Shown one piece after another: positions 9,843 to 18,741 of a stretch of 43,680 nt of DNA; within the stretch, counting starts at the first letter, position 1, and each line of letters begins with the position of its first letter. This DNA comes from Paramoeba atlantica (taxonomy: Eukaryota; Discosea): the NCBI GenBank assembly GCA_977017575.1, contig CDRNVI010000031.1:1-43680 (forward strand), read 5' to 3'. A model generated the notes under the pieces. That model was not told the DNA's origin. It worked only from the letters and a program-made list of their open reading frames with translations, and ran no database searches. The translations under genes and the position numbers were made by a program.

Positions 9843-10399
9843 AAAAGCTCCGAAGTATTCCCAGTATCACTGTTGTTGTTCGTTTGAAATAGGATCCGTA
9901 AAGGAAAAATGTAGTGTTTTCTACAGGTCAATATTATAGAATAAGTACAGAATCCTGCGGAATTTGCAGACTTAGGTTCTCAGCGCGCGGGTCGCCAAAA
10001 AATATAACTCTGTCCCAGGGCTACACTCACAGAAAAATAACTTTTTACAGTTGGATCTTCTCACAGTTGGGCCTTGCTCGCAGATGTGGGCTACGCCCAC
10101 AGTTGAGCCTTGGTAGGCGATCTAGGTGACACAGATTAGAAATTTTCGGTGAAAAAACATAGCTCAGTGAGAAAATGGGTCGTGTAAAAATTGCTAACCC
10201 GTTCGTTGAATCGTTCAACGAACCGACGGCGGTTCGTAGAATATGCAACGAAGTAGAGACATAGCTCAATGGCCTCTCTTGAATGCCTACCCCATTACTC
10301 TGCCTTTGTATTGTAAAGGTTGTATGTACTGTAAAGGTTGTTTTCTCTTTATTCTTTCATATTTTTGCTTTCTTTCCTTTTTTCCTTCATCTCACCCTT
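9843..10399. other. No gene recognised; segment shared with 34130-34215
   Basis: CAGTTGGGCCTTGCTCGCA (10064-10082) is present inverted at 34138-34156, and CAGCGCGCGGGTCGC (about 9980) is present direct at 34189. The two shared words are arranged differently in the two places. No coding signal. Confidence 0.4.
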
Positions 10400-11164
10400 A
10401 TGCATTTTTGGGGCACTGTGCGTCGTTTCCCCCGTGGCCGGCGTTGGCCCTGCATTTGTAACCGTAGGTTCTTTGCCTGCATTTAAAGTCGAGGTGCCCA
10501 ACTTCTCGCAGTTCAAGCATTTTAGCGACTGATATGCCTCGGATGAGGGTCTCAGTCGTAACCTGTTACTTCGCCCATCTGACGGATCAAGTTTGGTCCC
10601 ATTGTCAGCTTTCCGGACCGTGTCAGAAGCTTTTGGATCGACGAGAGGATCCGTGCTTTTTTGCTAATGGCGTTTCGCACGATTTCGGCTGTGTTTTCCC
10701 GAATAGGTGCTGTCCCGAGTAGTTCCATCGTGTGCTTCTCTCGGTTTTCGTGCACGCCAAGGGATCGTCGTGACGTCCAGCATGCAGGTTACATCAGTTA
10801 ACCACGACAGTCCCTGGGGAAATCGGGGCTCTGGGTTCATAAGCAGGGGTGAACGGCAATGCTGTACCACACGAATAAAATCATTCTATTTTTCTTTCTC
10901 GGTGTCTTTCCATTTCTCATCCTTTTCACTTGTCTTTTTCCTTTCCTGGGAGGCCTCTTGAGCTTTCTTTTTTCCCCGAAGGACACATGCAAGAAGAGGG
11001 CACCGGAAATACGTTCGTTCTCGTATTTCCTCTCCTCCATAATTTCCATCACAGTTAGTTTCTCTTTCTCTGGGACCACTTCCCCTATTCCTTCGAGGAC
11101 GGCTGAGTCGAAATCCAGGCACACAGGCCAGGCACGGTGCATGGATTTGAAAATCACTAGCCAC
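10400..11164 (-). mobile_element. Retroelement ORF1/Gag-like fossil with zinc-knuckle residues
   Basis: The minus strand carries a Lys/Arg-rich region (about 10840-11160). Near 10410-10530 it has Cys/His spacing like two CCHC zinc knuckles, as in LINE ORF1 or Gag proteins. The coding is broken in several places and no reverse transcriptase part is recognisable nearby. I cannot decide between a LINE and an LTR element. It is treated as an old fossil. Confidence 0.4.
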
Positions 11165-12310
11165 TTCTTCTTATCAACTACTGTATCTTCATTGTTACAT
11201 ACTTAATTACTGTGCTGAACTCGTCTTGCAAGGCGTACAGTAAGCGAGGAGTGTCCGCTTGTGTTTAGATGTACTAAAATTTTACCTCGGGATTATTTTT
11301 GGCATTTCACCTAAACTTTCCTTGCACCTTGATTTTCTCGCTACAAATGCCACGGCGTGCATCGCTGTAATCTCTATTTCCCTCCAACTGCAAAATGTTG
11401 TGAGCCTCTCCCACAAGTTCCCTGACTCTCTATTTTCCTTTTATTTTTGTCTGGCATGATCCACACATTTCTCTCTCGAAAATTATACTCATACTGGCCG
11501 TTTGGGTGGGGCTGTTTCATAAGCTCTTGCAGCTTCCGATAGAGCCAGCCACCCGCGAGCGGAAATCCGCCTGCGATCTCTTCGGGAAATTCCGCCACAC
11601 ATGGTCGGGCGAACGACACCCGAAACAGAGGATACCAGGTCTAAGATACGCATACTACATACTATGTTGTTCTGAGGACTGTTCTTTGTTCTCAGAACAC
11701 CGAGAACACCATTCTATGAACCCACTTTACATGAAAGGTTTCCATGATCTTTGAAAAAAAATTAGAATCATCCAGCGAGCCGTTGTTGCATACGCTTGTT
11801 ATGGGCGGATCTGGAGAACATGATCCAGTCCCGCGGATTTTTATTACCAGAAAGTAGGCGACGCATGCTATCCTGTATGAACGACCTACATGCGACATCT
11901 TCATCCGAGTCATTAATTTCACCGAGAAGGCTTTGTTGCTTCGAAATGCGACTCCCAATATGGCGTATTCATGTCGCAAGTATCCGGGGAATGAGTATGA
12001 CACGTCATGAGTATGAGTGGAAATGTTTTAAAAAGTCATTTAAAAGTTTTCTGAATAGGAAAAACTCATGAGAAACATTTGCCAGGCCTTTGACATTTGC
12101 CAGGCCGGGGGCACACTTCTGTCCATGGGTGTATATTCCTAATACATACATGTATTATATTTACATGTATTATATTTCAATGTACATGTATTCCTTCCAC
12201 TCCTCCTCGGTAATGCAAAAAATTGGATGCTCGTTATTATTTTCTGGACGATAGAGATATATGGGAAAGAGATTGTTGGCGCGTTCCCAAAAACTTGGGG
12301 AAGTAATTCC
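11165..12310. other. No gene recognised
   Basis: Several frames of 80-100 codons occur on the minus strand (11374-11619, 11692-12003), but none has a known motif. The first (with HPNGQYEYNFRERNVW) looks somewhat protein-like and may be an upstream part of the retroelement fossil. A GTTCT/AGAAC pair near 11676-11706 can form a small hairpin. Confidence 0.35.
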
Positions 12311-12917
12311 TGGATTGTCATACTCAGTGCACCACCCACAGTTGGTGGTGCAGTTGGCAAGACTTACAGTTTCAGTACAGTTCAGTACAGTTGTGTACGC
12401 TACCGCCTGCATCCTTATTCCGTCAGACGAAACGATAAATCGTGGAAGTAGACGGGGAGCCCTGTGAACCAACGATTAATGTATGGGCCACTTGTTCTGG
12501 GCTATGAAATTTTTTGAGCCGAGCTTTAACTTTTGCTTCGACGGCTCCGCGAATAATTTGAGGCCTCGTCCCTTTTTTACTCAGGCGATTTCGTGCGACA
12601 CGATTCGTACGGCCAGCCAAGTAATATTTGCCCCTTTTCTTGTTTCGTACCAACTCTCAGAAAACAGTGCTGTGGGATTTTTTTATAGAACGGGCAATTT
12701 CTCTGCGTGTCGATCCGCTCTCATGCATCGTCTGAATGTCTTGCCGCTCCTGAAGAGTTAATCTTCGATATTTAGGCATATAAAGTGCGAGTTTTGATTA
12801 GAAAGAAAAGCTACTAATTATGATAAAATATGTACCTCTCGGTGCACTGAGTATGACAATCCTATAAATTGTGGTGCACTGAGTATAACAATTTGGTGCA
12901 CTGACATTGACAATCCA
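12311..12917 (-). mobile_element. 607-bp element with inverted ends carrying an IS30-type HTH
   Basis: The left end (12311-12333) is TGGATTGTCATACTCAGTGC plus ACC. The right end (12895-12917) is its complement with two mismatches (GGTGCACTGACATTGACAAT plus CCA). Two more copies of the right terminus lie just inside it (12841-12862 and 12873-12892), so the right end is triplicated. Between the ends is the N-terminal half of an IS30-type transposase; the catalytic half is missing. It looks like a deletion derivative that could be moved by a complete relative. Confidence 0.72.
12423..12779 (-). pseudogene. IS30-family transposase, N-terminal half
   Basis: From ATG (12777-12779) the minus strand reads MPKYRRLTLQERQDIQ, then SGSTRREIARSIKKSHSTVF, one TGA, then ELVRNKKRGKYYLAGRTNRV and FHSPEQVAHTL ... 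TSTIYRFV. This is the HTH_38 plus linker layout of IS30 ('LTxxERxxI...IAxxLxxSxSTVxREIxRN', 'SPEQIAxxL', 'TIYRxI'). The TGA stands where IS30 proteins carry the Arg of SREI, so CGA to TGA is the simple explanation. The DDE domain is absent. The frame runs on into the left inverted end. Confidence 0.8.
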
Positions 12918-13002
12918 CCATTACCGGGTAATTACCCGACTTACCCTTTCATGTGTGCTCTTTATTCGCATTTCACTTATTTAATCAATGAGTTTTTAAA
13001 AT

Positions 13003-14139
13003 TTACCAAGAAGTATGCGTGCAAAGCATTTTGAGCCGTGGGATTGAACAACAAAAAGAAGTTGGAGACTTCTTCGCCGTATCATACGTCGTGGTCGGAC
13101 GAACAGTAGAAACTTGTGAATACATAGGCCGCTGACCCGCTGACGACTCCGCCGAGTACGTCGTGTACGCCCGAGAAAACTGCTGTCGGTCCGCTAGCTG
13201 GTCACTAACGTGGTGATAGAATTTATCATTGGGTCGGACATCTTTCTGCATTTTCTCATGTATCAATTCAACATCAACGCGACGCGCACGACAATAATCG
13301 TCACGTAGTGATTGAACAATAGGCCATTATTCGAGCTATTATAGCTCGTCCCATCTCCAGAAAAGTACCTTGATTCCCGGTGTTTGTCTTGCCAGAATGA
13401 TCCACTTGCGAAATATCCCATTGAAGTTTCTTTTTTGCTGTTTCACAAAGGTACGGTCTTGAAAATATTGATTTGCTCGCAATCCAAACTCTGGAGCGTC
13501 GCGCAACTCACGAATAAGATCTCTCGTGCGGAATCCATCATCATCGAATGTCCTAAACCAGGGATCATAGGTGAGGGGCTCGTATGGATCGAGTAAATTT
13601 GGATCAAGCATTATGGGGGTCGCACCCGCCCCAGTCATCCCCTCATCGAAGCCTTGTACACCTCGTACGACATTTCCTGAAATGGTTGAATCAGGCAGTT
13701 GCGAAGACATTCCAGGAGGAATTGGAACTTGGGGTCCGGACATGCCTGCATTTACTCCACCTTGCACTGCAGAAATACCACCCTCGGAACCGGTTCGTGT
13801 CCGTAGATCATTGCGCAACTTCACCAGATGATATTCTAACTCGGGATGCGGGAATGGATACTCTTTTGTTGGCTCATCTTCCCACACCCCCCACAAATAC
13901 AGGCCCTCCTTCCTCAACTTTACATCCACTACCTTCAGCGGCACGTCAGGCTCATCCTTGCGGCGATAGGTAGCCTGCACTCGCATACTCGGCTTCTCGC
14001 CAGGTTTCACCGGAAGGTTCTCCCTCACAACCGTACACAACTGCGTCAGATCATTCGGTGTGAGTGGCCCGGTAGGCGCGGGCTGCTCCGTCACAGGAGA
14101 CGAACCTCTCGAACCTCGCGAGCTACGCGTAGAAGAAGT
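13003..14139 (-). CDS. Unknown 267-aa protein, with possible 110-codon extension
   Basis: I do not recognise the family. Starting at MTSSTRSSRGSRG (ATG 14137-14139), it has a Ser/Thr/Pro-rich N-terminus. A compact part follows with LYLWGVWEDEPTKEYPFPHP, then a Gly/Pro linker, then an acidic-aromatic C-terminal part (DPWFRTFDDDGFRTRDLIRE, RKWIILARQTPGIKVLFWRW) ending WDEL* at 13339-13341. After a small palindrome with three stops (CGAGCTATAATAGCTCG) the same frame is open again to 13003 and looks protein-like (DDYCRARRVDVELIHEKMQK). The palindrome may have split a longer gene. It could be a host gene or the accessory protein of a transposon. Two copies of TTTCGCGAATAGTCAA lie just upstream. 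Confidence 0.5.
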
Positions 14140-14766
14140 CATCGTTGCAAGTTCTGATTGCAACTTTCGCGAATAGTCAAAACTTCCTTTCGCGAATAGT
14201 CAATAAGAAAACACGCAACAAGGTACCCCCCCCTACTTATGCGCAACCGTTTAACCCGGCCACTTAGGCGCAATTTTGACGCATCGTTCAGAAGAACAGC
14301 GCCGCAAAGCGGCGCGATATTTTTTTTTGTGGTACGAATTTTTGTACCAATTTTCGCCGCTGTTGAAATGGAGAGTCTGCAGGTAGTCCCTTTGGGCGTT
14401 CAAAAATGATCATCGATCTCCAGCGATCTCCTCTGATCCACACTGACCTCCACCGATCTGTACGGCTAGTCTTTGCATACTATACTGTACTGTACATCAG
14501 AGGAACTCTCCTGCCACGTACTGTACGCTTTTGAAATGATCAGCGCACCAGCGTGCGGCACCGCCTAGATGTGAGGCGGGTAAAGATAACGTGGGTAACT
14601 GCACTACAAGTGCATGAAAAATTAAACTTTAATTTATATTTCGGACCCATGCTCTTAAAAGTCCGTTCTTTTCCTACAATTGATCGGGTGCTCGCAAAAA
14701 AGCCACTCACCCCGTGATGTGGTCATTCGCGGGCATAAGTAACCATACAAGTGAAGTACTGTACCT

Positions 14767-14963
14767 CCTCCCTAGTTATCTCTCACACGTCACCCCCCTA
14801 GTTATCTGCCACTTTTCGGTCCTTCAATTTTTTTTTCGTCAATTACTCCCCCTAGTTATCTGTCACTTTCATAGCTATTGTTTTCCAAAAAAAACTTAAA
14901 ACGAAATTTATCCCCCTACTTATTTGTCACCTTTCCACGAAAAGTTGTGACAGATAACTAGTG
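14767..14963. repeat. Nested repeat with CCCTAGTTATCTGTCAC words
   Basis: Four direct variants of CCCCTAGTTATCTGYCAC lie at 14770-14930. One inverted copy (GTGACAGATAACTAGTGGGG) is at 14948-14967. The arrangement resembles repeated insertion of a small element, or amplification of its terminus, inside the 1.1-kb element. TGACAAATAAGTAG at 16046, 16089 and 24248 is a relative. Confidence 0.5.
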
Positions 14964-15124
14964 GGGTTTATTAGCGTTCCTATTGGGGTTCATTAGCGTT
15001 GCTTTCTAGACTCTTTCTTGCTGCGAAGCTATGGTAAAAATGTACCCTAAACAGCGATTTTTTTGAAAATCTTCCTCAGTAATCCCACAACATCGGCTTA
15101 GCAATTCTTCGGCCCCAGTTTTTG

Positions 15125-15181
15125 CCCCCCCCCTCCTAGCGTTGCATTTCATCCCAGCAAGGGCACGCTAGGATAGGGGGG
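15125..15181. repeat. 57-bp inverted-repeat micro-element
   Basis: A C run followed by TCCTAGCGTTGC, a 17-base spacer, then GGCACGCTAGGATAGGGGGG. The near-identical unit at 24169-24228 is flanked by different DNA, so this is a dispersed element of about 60 bp made almost wholly of its two ends. Confidence 0.6.
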
Positions 15182-15341
15182 ATATTATATAAAGCAGCCC
15201 CCAAGGGCACCCCGCGTATATAACTCATGATTGAAGCACGCACCGCGAAGCGGCGCGAAATTTTTTTTTCACCTCTTTTTTTGACCCGGCTACTTATGCG
15301 CAATTTTAGGCCAAAACCTGGTTGCGCTTAAGTGGGGGGGG

Positions 15342-16161
15342 ACAGTACAGGTTTACCTCGGAATGAAGAAACGCTAGGATTGGTCGCTCTGAAACGAGCC
15401 AAGCAATTAGCTCTTAGTCATCAGTATCTGTGCCTCGAAGCATTTCTTGTCTCCTATACCAGGGCTCGATACTAGCCGAGCGGCGCTTATGTTTTTCTTG
15501 CCTATCATCACATCACAGTAAGGTACAATCATTTACTCTTCTGCCATAACATCATACATTGTGTATGGCATTACACATCATTACCTACATGGTATCATAC
15601 ATTTGGTATAGCATACATACATTGGTAGCGCATCATACAGTAGTACAAACAGTAGTATACTGTACATACTGTAGCGTATCTGTAGTATACTGTATAGTAG
15701 TCAACATGTGCCAACGAGGCTATCCAATGCTGGTCGTGTATCGCATGGTGATGGACACGATCCCGTGAGGATACCCCTACGACCATTGATGCTCTCCGTC
15801 TAAGTGCTGGTCGTAATCTGTAAACTACATGTGATCCATAATTCTTGTCTCTTATTCCAGAGCTCGATCCTGCGCCTTGTCGTGGCGCTCTGGCTTAACA
15901 CCCGCAAGAGTTAACCAAGACATGTAGAAACACATTTGAACATTTGAAACACATTTGAAAAATGTGTAATGGGGTAATAAGGGAAATAAAATTGAAATAA
16001 ATCGCAACAAAATCTGCGCCGCTTCGCGGCTCCTGTTTTCTCCTACTGACAAATAAGTAGGCGGTGTAAAATTACTACCTTCTCTGAGAACTGACAAATA
16101 AGTAGTGCTTTGTCTTAGTAGGCAGAGCAGTACCTTGAACTAGCACTTGTACTTTAACACC
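15342..16161. other. No gene recognised; low-complexity CATAC-rich stretch
   Basis: 15540-15680 is rich in CATACA and AGTATACTGTA words with many small palindromes. The last 100 bases (from about 16100) are conserved upstream of LRR copies A and B and, in part, C (AGTACTTTGAACTA), so they are probably the promoter or 5' leader of that gene family. Confidence 0.45.
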
Positions 16162-16609
16162 ATGCAACGTGTCGTACGCGCGGTTGATGTCCCCTCTCGA
16201 CCCAGTAAGGTACGAAACGCGGTCCTCCCACAAGAATACAATATGTTTCGACTACTGAGTAACGCCAGTTTCGCTGAGGAGTCATGGACCGAGAAAACGC
16301 CTGCTTGTGTGTGGAAGCATGTGGAGTGTAACGATGAGGGAGAAGTGACAAAGACACAATGGACCAGATACGAAAGGGTATACGTGTATATACAGGAAGA
16401 GAAGAGAGTCTCTCTAAAAGGTGCACTGCGATTGATTTTCCTACCCGACACATTGACCTCCTTCGATGCTTCCTTGCAAGAGGTTTTGGAGGGGCACGTA
16501 GACTTGGCGGTTCTACCGGCAGGATTGAAAACGTTTGACATTCGTTCGAATCAGTTCAGCGGAGGTTTGGATTTAACCCATTTGCCGTCTACTCTGGAAG
16601 ATTTTCTTT

Positions 16610-16725
16610 AACGATAAAGATACAGTTTCTGTACCTTGTTGGTACATTTTGCTAGCCCTTCCTTTCTTTTCCCGGAAACGGGCATATTCTTACTTTTAAA
16701 TGCCCGTTTCCGGCTGACGGCTAGC
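16610..16725 (+). ncRNA. Spliced-leader (SL) RNA gene 1
   Basis: SL RNA donates its capped 5' exon to mRNAs by trans-splicing in Euglenozoa. The exon-like part (16610-16641) ends with CAGTTTCTGTACCTTGTTG. The kinetoplastid/diplonemid SL exon has the same core (CAGTTTCTGTACTWTATTG). A GT donor follows at once (GTACATTTTG). The intron forms a stem of CCGGAAACGGGCAT with ATGCCCGTTTCCGG, enclosed by GCTAGCC with GGCTAGC. The 3' end of the RNA and the Sm site are not certain. The upstream flank is LRR gene sequence, so this copy probably lacks its normal promoter. Confidence 0.88.
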
Positions 16726-16861
16726 TGGAACTGTTCCTCTTTGTCGCGGAAGTAGGGGACGCACTTCGCACTCTTCACCCCTCCCCGGCTCGCTCTCTTC
16801 GAGTGAGCTTTCTTCCCTCCCCGGCTCTCTCCTTCTCGTGCTTTCTTCTCCCGGGAGCTAT

Positions 16862-17119
16862 GGCCTCCCTTGAGGACCACTGGGCGTGCTACAGCGGGAG
16901 GACACGTTGTATGCGTGTATAGGGGATGCGAACTTGCACCCCTCTCTCCCTACATGCTGTAGCGAGTGCGGCGGTAACGGACCTCCCCATGATGCATCAT
17001 GATCCACGATAGACCATCTGACAGCATGAACCCACGGCTTGACCGTGTTGCAGCATGAACCATGGCTATACGTGCTGTAGCATGACCGATGGTCACGGTG
17101 GCCTCCCTTGAGGACCACT
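16862..17119 (+). repeat. 238-bp duplication-like insert in SL unit 1
   Basis: GGCCTCCCTTGAGGACCACT plus GGCGTG starts at 16862 and again, with one change, at 17100. SL unit 2 has only one copy (17691). The 238 bases between the copies explain why unit 1 is longer than unit 2. The motif itself can form a CCTC-cctt-GAGG hairpin. Inside the insert, GCATGA with CCAYGG repeats several times (17020-17095). Confidence 0.6.
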
Positions 17120-17147
17120 AGGCGTGTCCTCCGCCGACGAGACTCCC

Positions 17148-17314
17148 GGCTCTCCGCACCTGGGGGTCGCCCAGCTCTCTGCACCCCGGCTCTGTCGCAG
17201 CTCTCTGCACCCGGATTGCCCCCGAAACTGTAATATGGGGATTACGCATCCGGCTCTCTGCACCTGCACATGACAACCGAGCTCTCTGCACCTGAGACCC
17301 CAGCTCTCTGCACC
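17148..17314 (+). repeat. Six spaced copies of AGCTCTCTGCACC, SL unit 1 spacer
   Basis: Six direct copies of a 13-mer (consensus RGCTCTCTGCACC; the first has CTCCGC) lie with variable spacing in the spacer upstream of SL gene 2. The matching array in unit 2 is at 17737-17903. The regular direction and irregular spacing suggest protein-binding sites rather than a simple satellite. Confidence 0.65.
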
Positions 17315-17391
17315 CGCACACCTCCGGCGAGGGCGAACCCTCACTTGATCCACCCGTCGCATGCGGGCACGGACTTTGTGAGCATAATCTC

Positions 17392-17406
17392 TGCACTATA
17401 AGTGCA
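17392..17406 (+). promoter_or_regulatory. Palindrome upstream of SL RNA gene 2, candidate promoter element
   Basis: TGCACTATAAGTGCA is a 6-3-6 palindrome about 25 bases before the exon of SL gene 2. The same sequence ends SL unit 2 (17981-17995), and TGCACTACAAGTGCA lies at 14600-14614 in an isolated fragment with a similar flank. Kinetoplastid SL genes have bipartite promoters at about -30 to -80. The role here is inferred from position only. Confidence 0.4.
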
Positions 17407-17420
17407 TGAACGAACAATGT

Positions 17421-17541
17421 GCATTGAAAAGATGCAGTTTCTGTACCTTGTTGGTACTTTTTCCTTAGTTAATCCTTTCTTTCCCCGGCAACGGGCATAC
17501 TCTTACTGTATTTTTATGCCCGTTGCCGGCCGGCACTAAGG
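17421..17541 (+). ncRNA. Spliced-leader (SL) RNA gene 2
   Basis: This is the second unit of the array, 812 bases after the first (donor to donor). The exon ends with CAGTTTCTGTACCTTGTTG at 17453 and is followed by GTACTTTTTCC. The intron stem is CCGGCAACGGGCAT with ATGCCCGTTGCCGG, enclosed by CCTTAGT with ACTAAGG. Both stems differ from unit 1, yet each remains paired, which shows selection for the RNA fold. The exon's 5' half differs from unit 1, so the start coordinate is approximate. It has upstream spacer and the candidate promoter palindrome, so this copy is the better candidate for expression. Confidence 0.85.
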
Positions 17542-17736
17542 TCGGAACTCTCCCTCTTGTCGCTGAAGCAGGGGACGCGCTTTCACCCCTTCACCCCTCC
17601 CCGACTCACTCTCCTGGAGTGAGTGTGCTTCCCCCTCTCGGCTTTTATCGACTCGTCTTTTTCCTCTCCGAGAGGGCCATGCGTCACGGTGGCCTCCCTT
17701 GAGGACCACTAGGCGTGTCCGCCGCCGACGAGACTC

Positions 17737-17903
17737 GGTTCTCCGCACCTGGGGGTCGCCCAGCTCTCTGCACCTCGGCTCTGTCGCAGCTCTCTGCACC
17801 CGGATTGCCCCCGAAACTGTAATATGGGGATTACGCATCCGGCTCTCTGCACCTGCACATGACAACCGAGCTCTCTGCACCTGGGACGCCAGCTCTCCGC
17901 ACC
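17737..17903 (+). repeat. Six spaced copies of AGCTCTCTGCACC, SL unit 2 spacer
   Basis: Same array as 17148-17314, about 590 bases downstream, with the same spacing and only a few base changes. It includes the segment CCCCGAAACTGTAATATGGG between copies three and four. After 17995 the unit ends and LRR copy A resumes at 18008. Confidence 0.65.
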
Positions 17904-18348
17904 CGCACACCTCCGGCGAGGACGAAACCTCACATGATCCACCCGTCGTATGCGGGATAAGGACATGGTGAGTAAATCTCTGCACTATAAGTGCATGATA
18001 AAACACACCTTGGTCACAATAGTCTGTGCGGAAAACCTGATCTCACCAAGCTCCCGGAAGAGCTAACATGGGCCATGCTCCTTCACAACCTTTTCGTCAT
18101 ACCTGACTTTATTCCGGAAGGTGTTCGCATCAAGCCATATGTGAGAAAATAGCATCCACCCTGTAGATATAACCCATGCAGTCTGAAGAACCGACGTAAA
18201 AACATTTTTATATAAAATGCGGTACTTGGAGTAGGTAGACTGAAGTATTAAAGGAGTACTTCAGTAGTAAAACTACCACTCTATTTTAGAATACGACTTA
18301 ATAAAATTTTCTACTGCGAAATATTACGGAGTATAACACTAGAATCTA

Positions 18349-18496
18349 CAGTGGTGATCAGCATCTTTTACCCCCCCCCGTACACGTCTTTTATTTTGTC
18401 CGATTTCGACCCAATCGTTCCGAATCCGAGTTTCTTTTCACTCGAGCGACCCCCTACCCCCCTTAGCCAGGTACGAGTCAAAAACGCTAATTACTG
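18349..18496. mobile_element. 148-bp Tc1/mariner-type MITE
   Basis: The left end is CAGTGGTGATCAGC after TA (18347-18348). The right end, read inward, is CAGTAATTAGCG, with TA at 18497-18498. The ends are imperfect complements. It sits in the 3' flank of LRR copy A at ACTAGAATCTA, where copy B reads AATCTAG without an insert. A second left end of the same family is at 27628. Confidence 0.55.
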
Positions 18497-18741
18497 TAGC
18501 CCCCCGTTTGTAATGGCCTCGATTTTGCCCAAATGAACCTATAAGGGGGTGAGGGGGGGAGCGATGGAAGATTAAAAGTTGGCACAGAAAGTGTCCTACA
18601 TTTTGGAGCGAGAATCCAGGAATTATTCAACCGCTAAGTGGTCCTTGGAGGTCTGCCAAAGTAAAATGTACAGCACCACCCGGCGCCATACCTCGCAGAA
18701 CCATGTGAAAATATCAAAATATTCAATACGGTGCAAGAAAA

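Larger units (their letters stand above)
14226..15341. mobile_element. Non-autonomous element with C-tract inverted ends, 1.1 kb
   Basis: The left end (14226-14248) is a run of eight C then TACTTATGCGCAACC. The right end (15320-15341) is the complement of a run of eight C then ACTTAAGCGCAACC. The subterminal word CCGGCYACTTAKGCGCAATT occurs at both sides in direct orientation (about 14256 and 15286). GCGAAGCGGCGCGA-like words (14302, 15245) also sit near both ends. No transposase gene is inside. Two smaller elements are nested in it (14767-14963 and 15125-15181). Target duplication is unclear because of the C runs. Confidence 0.6.
16162..18215 (+). pseudogene. LRR gene copy A, split by the SL RNA array
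   Basis: 16162-16604 matches copy B (20349 onward) almost base for base, from MQR through the N-terminal cap (TPACVWKHVECNDEGEVTK) to the repeat DLTHLPSTLED. 18008-18215 matches the 3' part of B. Between them lies a 1.4-kb insertion with two SL RNA genes. 72 bases of the gene are missing at the insertion site, corresponding to 20786-20857 of copy B; this is 24 codons, one LRR unit. The 3' segment also has a TAG (GRK to stop) not present in B. The first part could still give a 147-residue truncated protein ending just inside the insertion at TAA 16609-16611. Confidence 0.85.

Noticed and set aside
13339-13350. ER-retention signal (C-terminal WDEL)
   Set aside because: The protein has no signal peptide, and the stop sits in a palindrome that may be an insertion.
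16858-18006. Minus-strand ORFs of 90-156 codons in the SL spacers (repeated VQRA / CREL words)
   Set aside because: They are translations of the 13-mer arrays and appear in several frames at once; the DNA is explained by SL RNA units.
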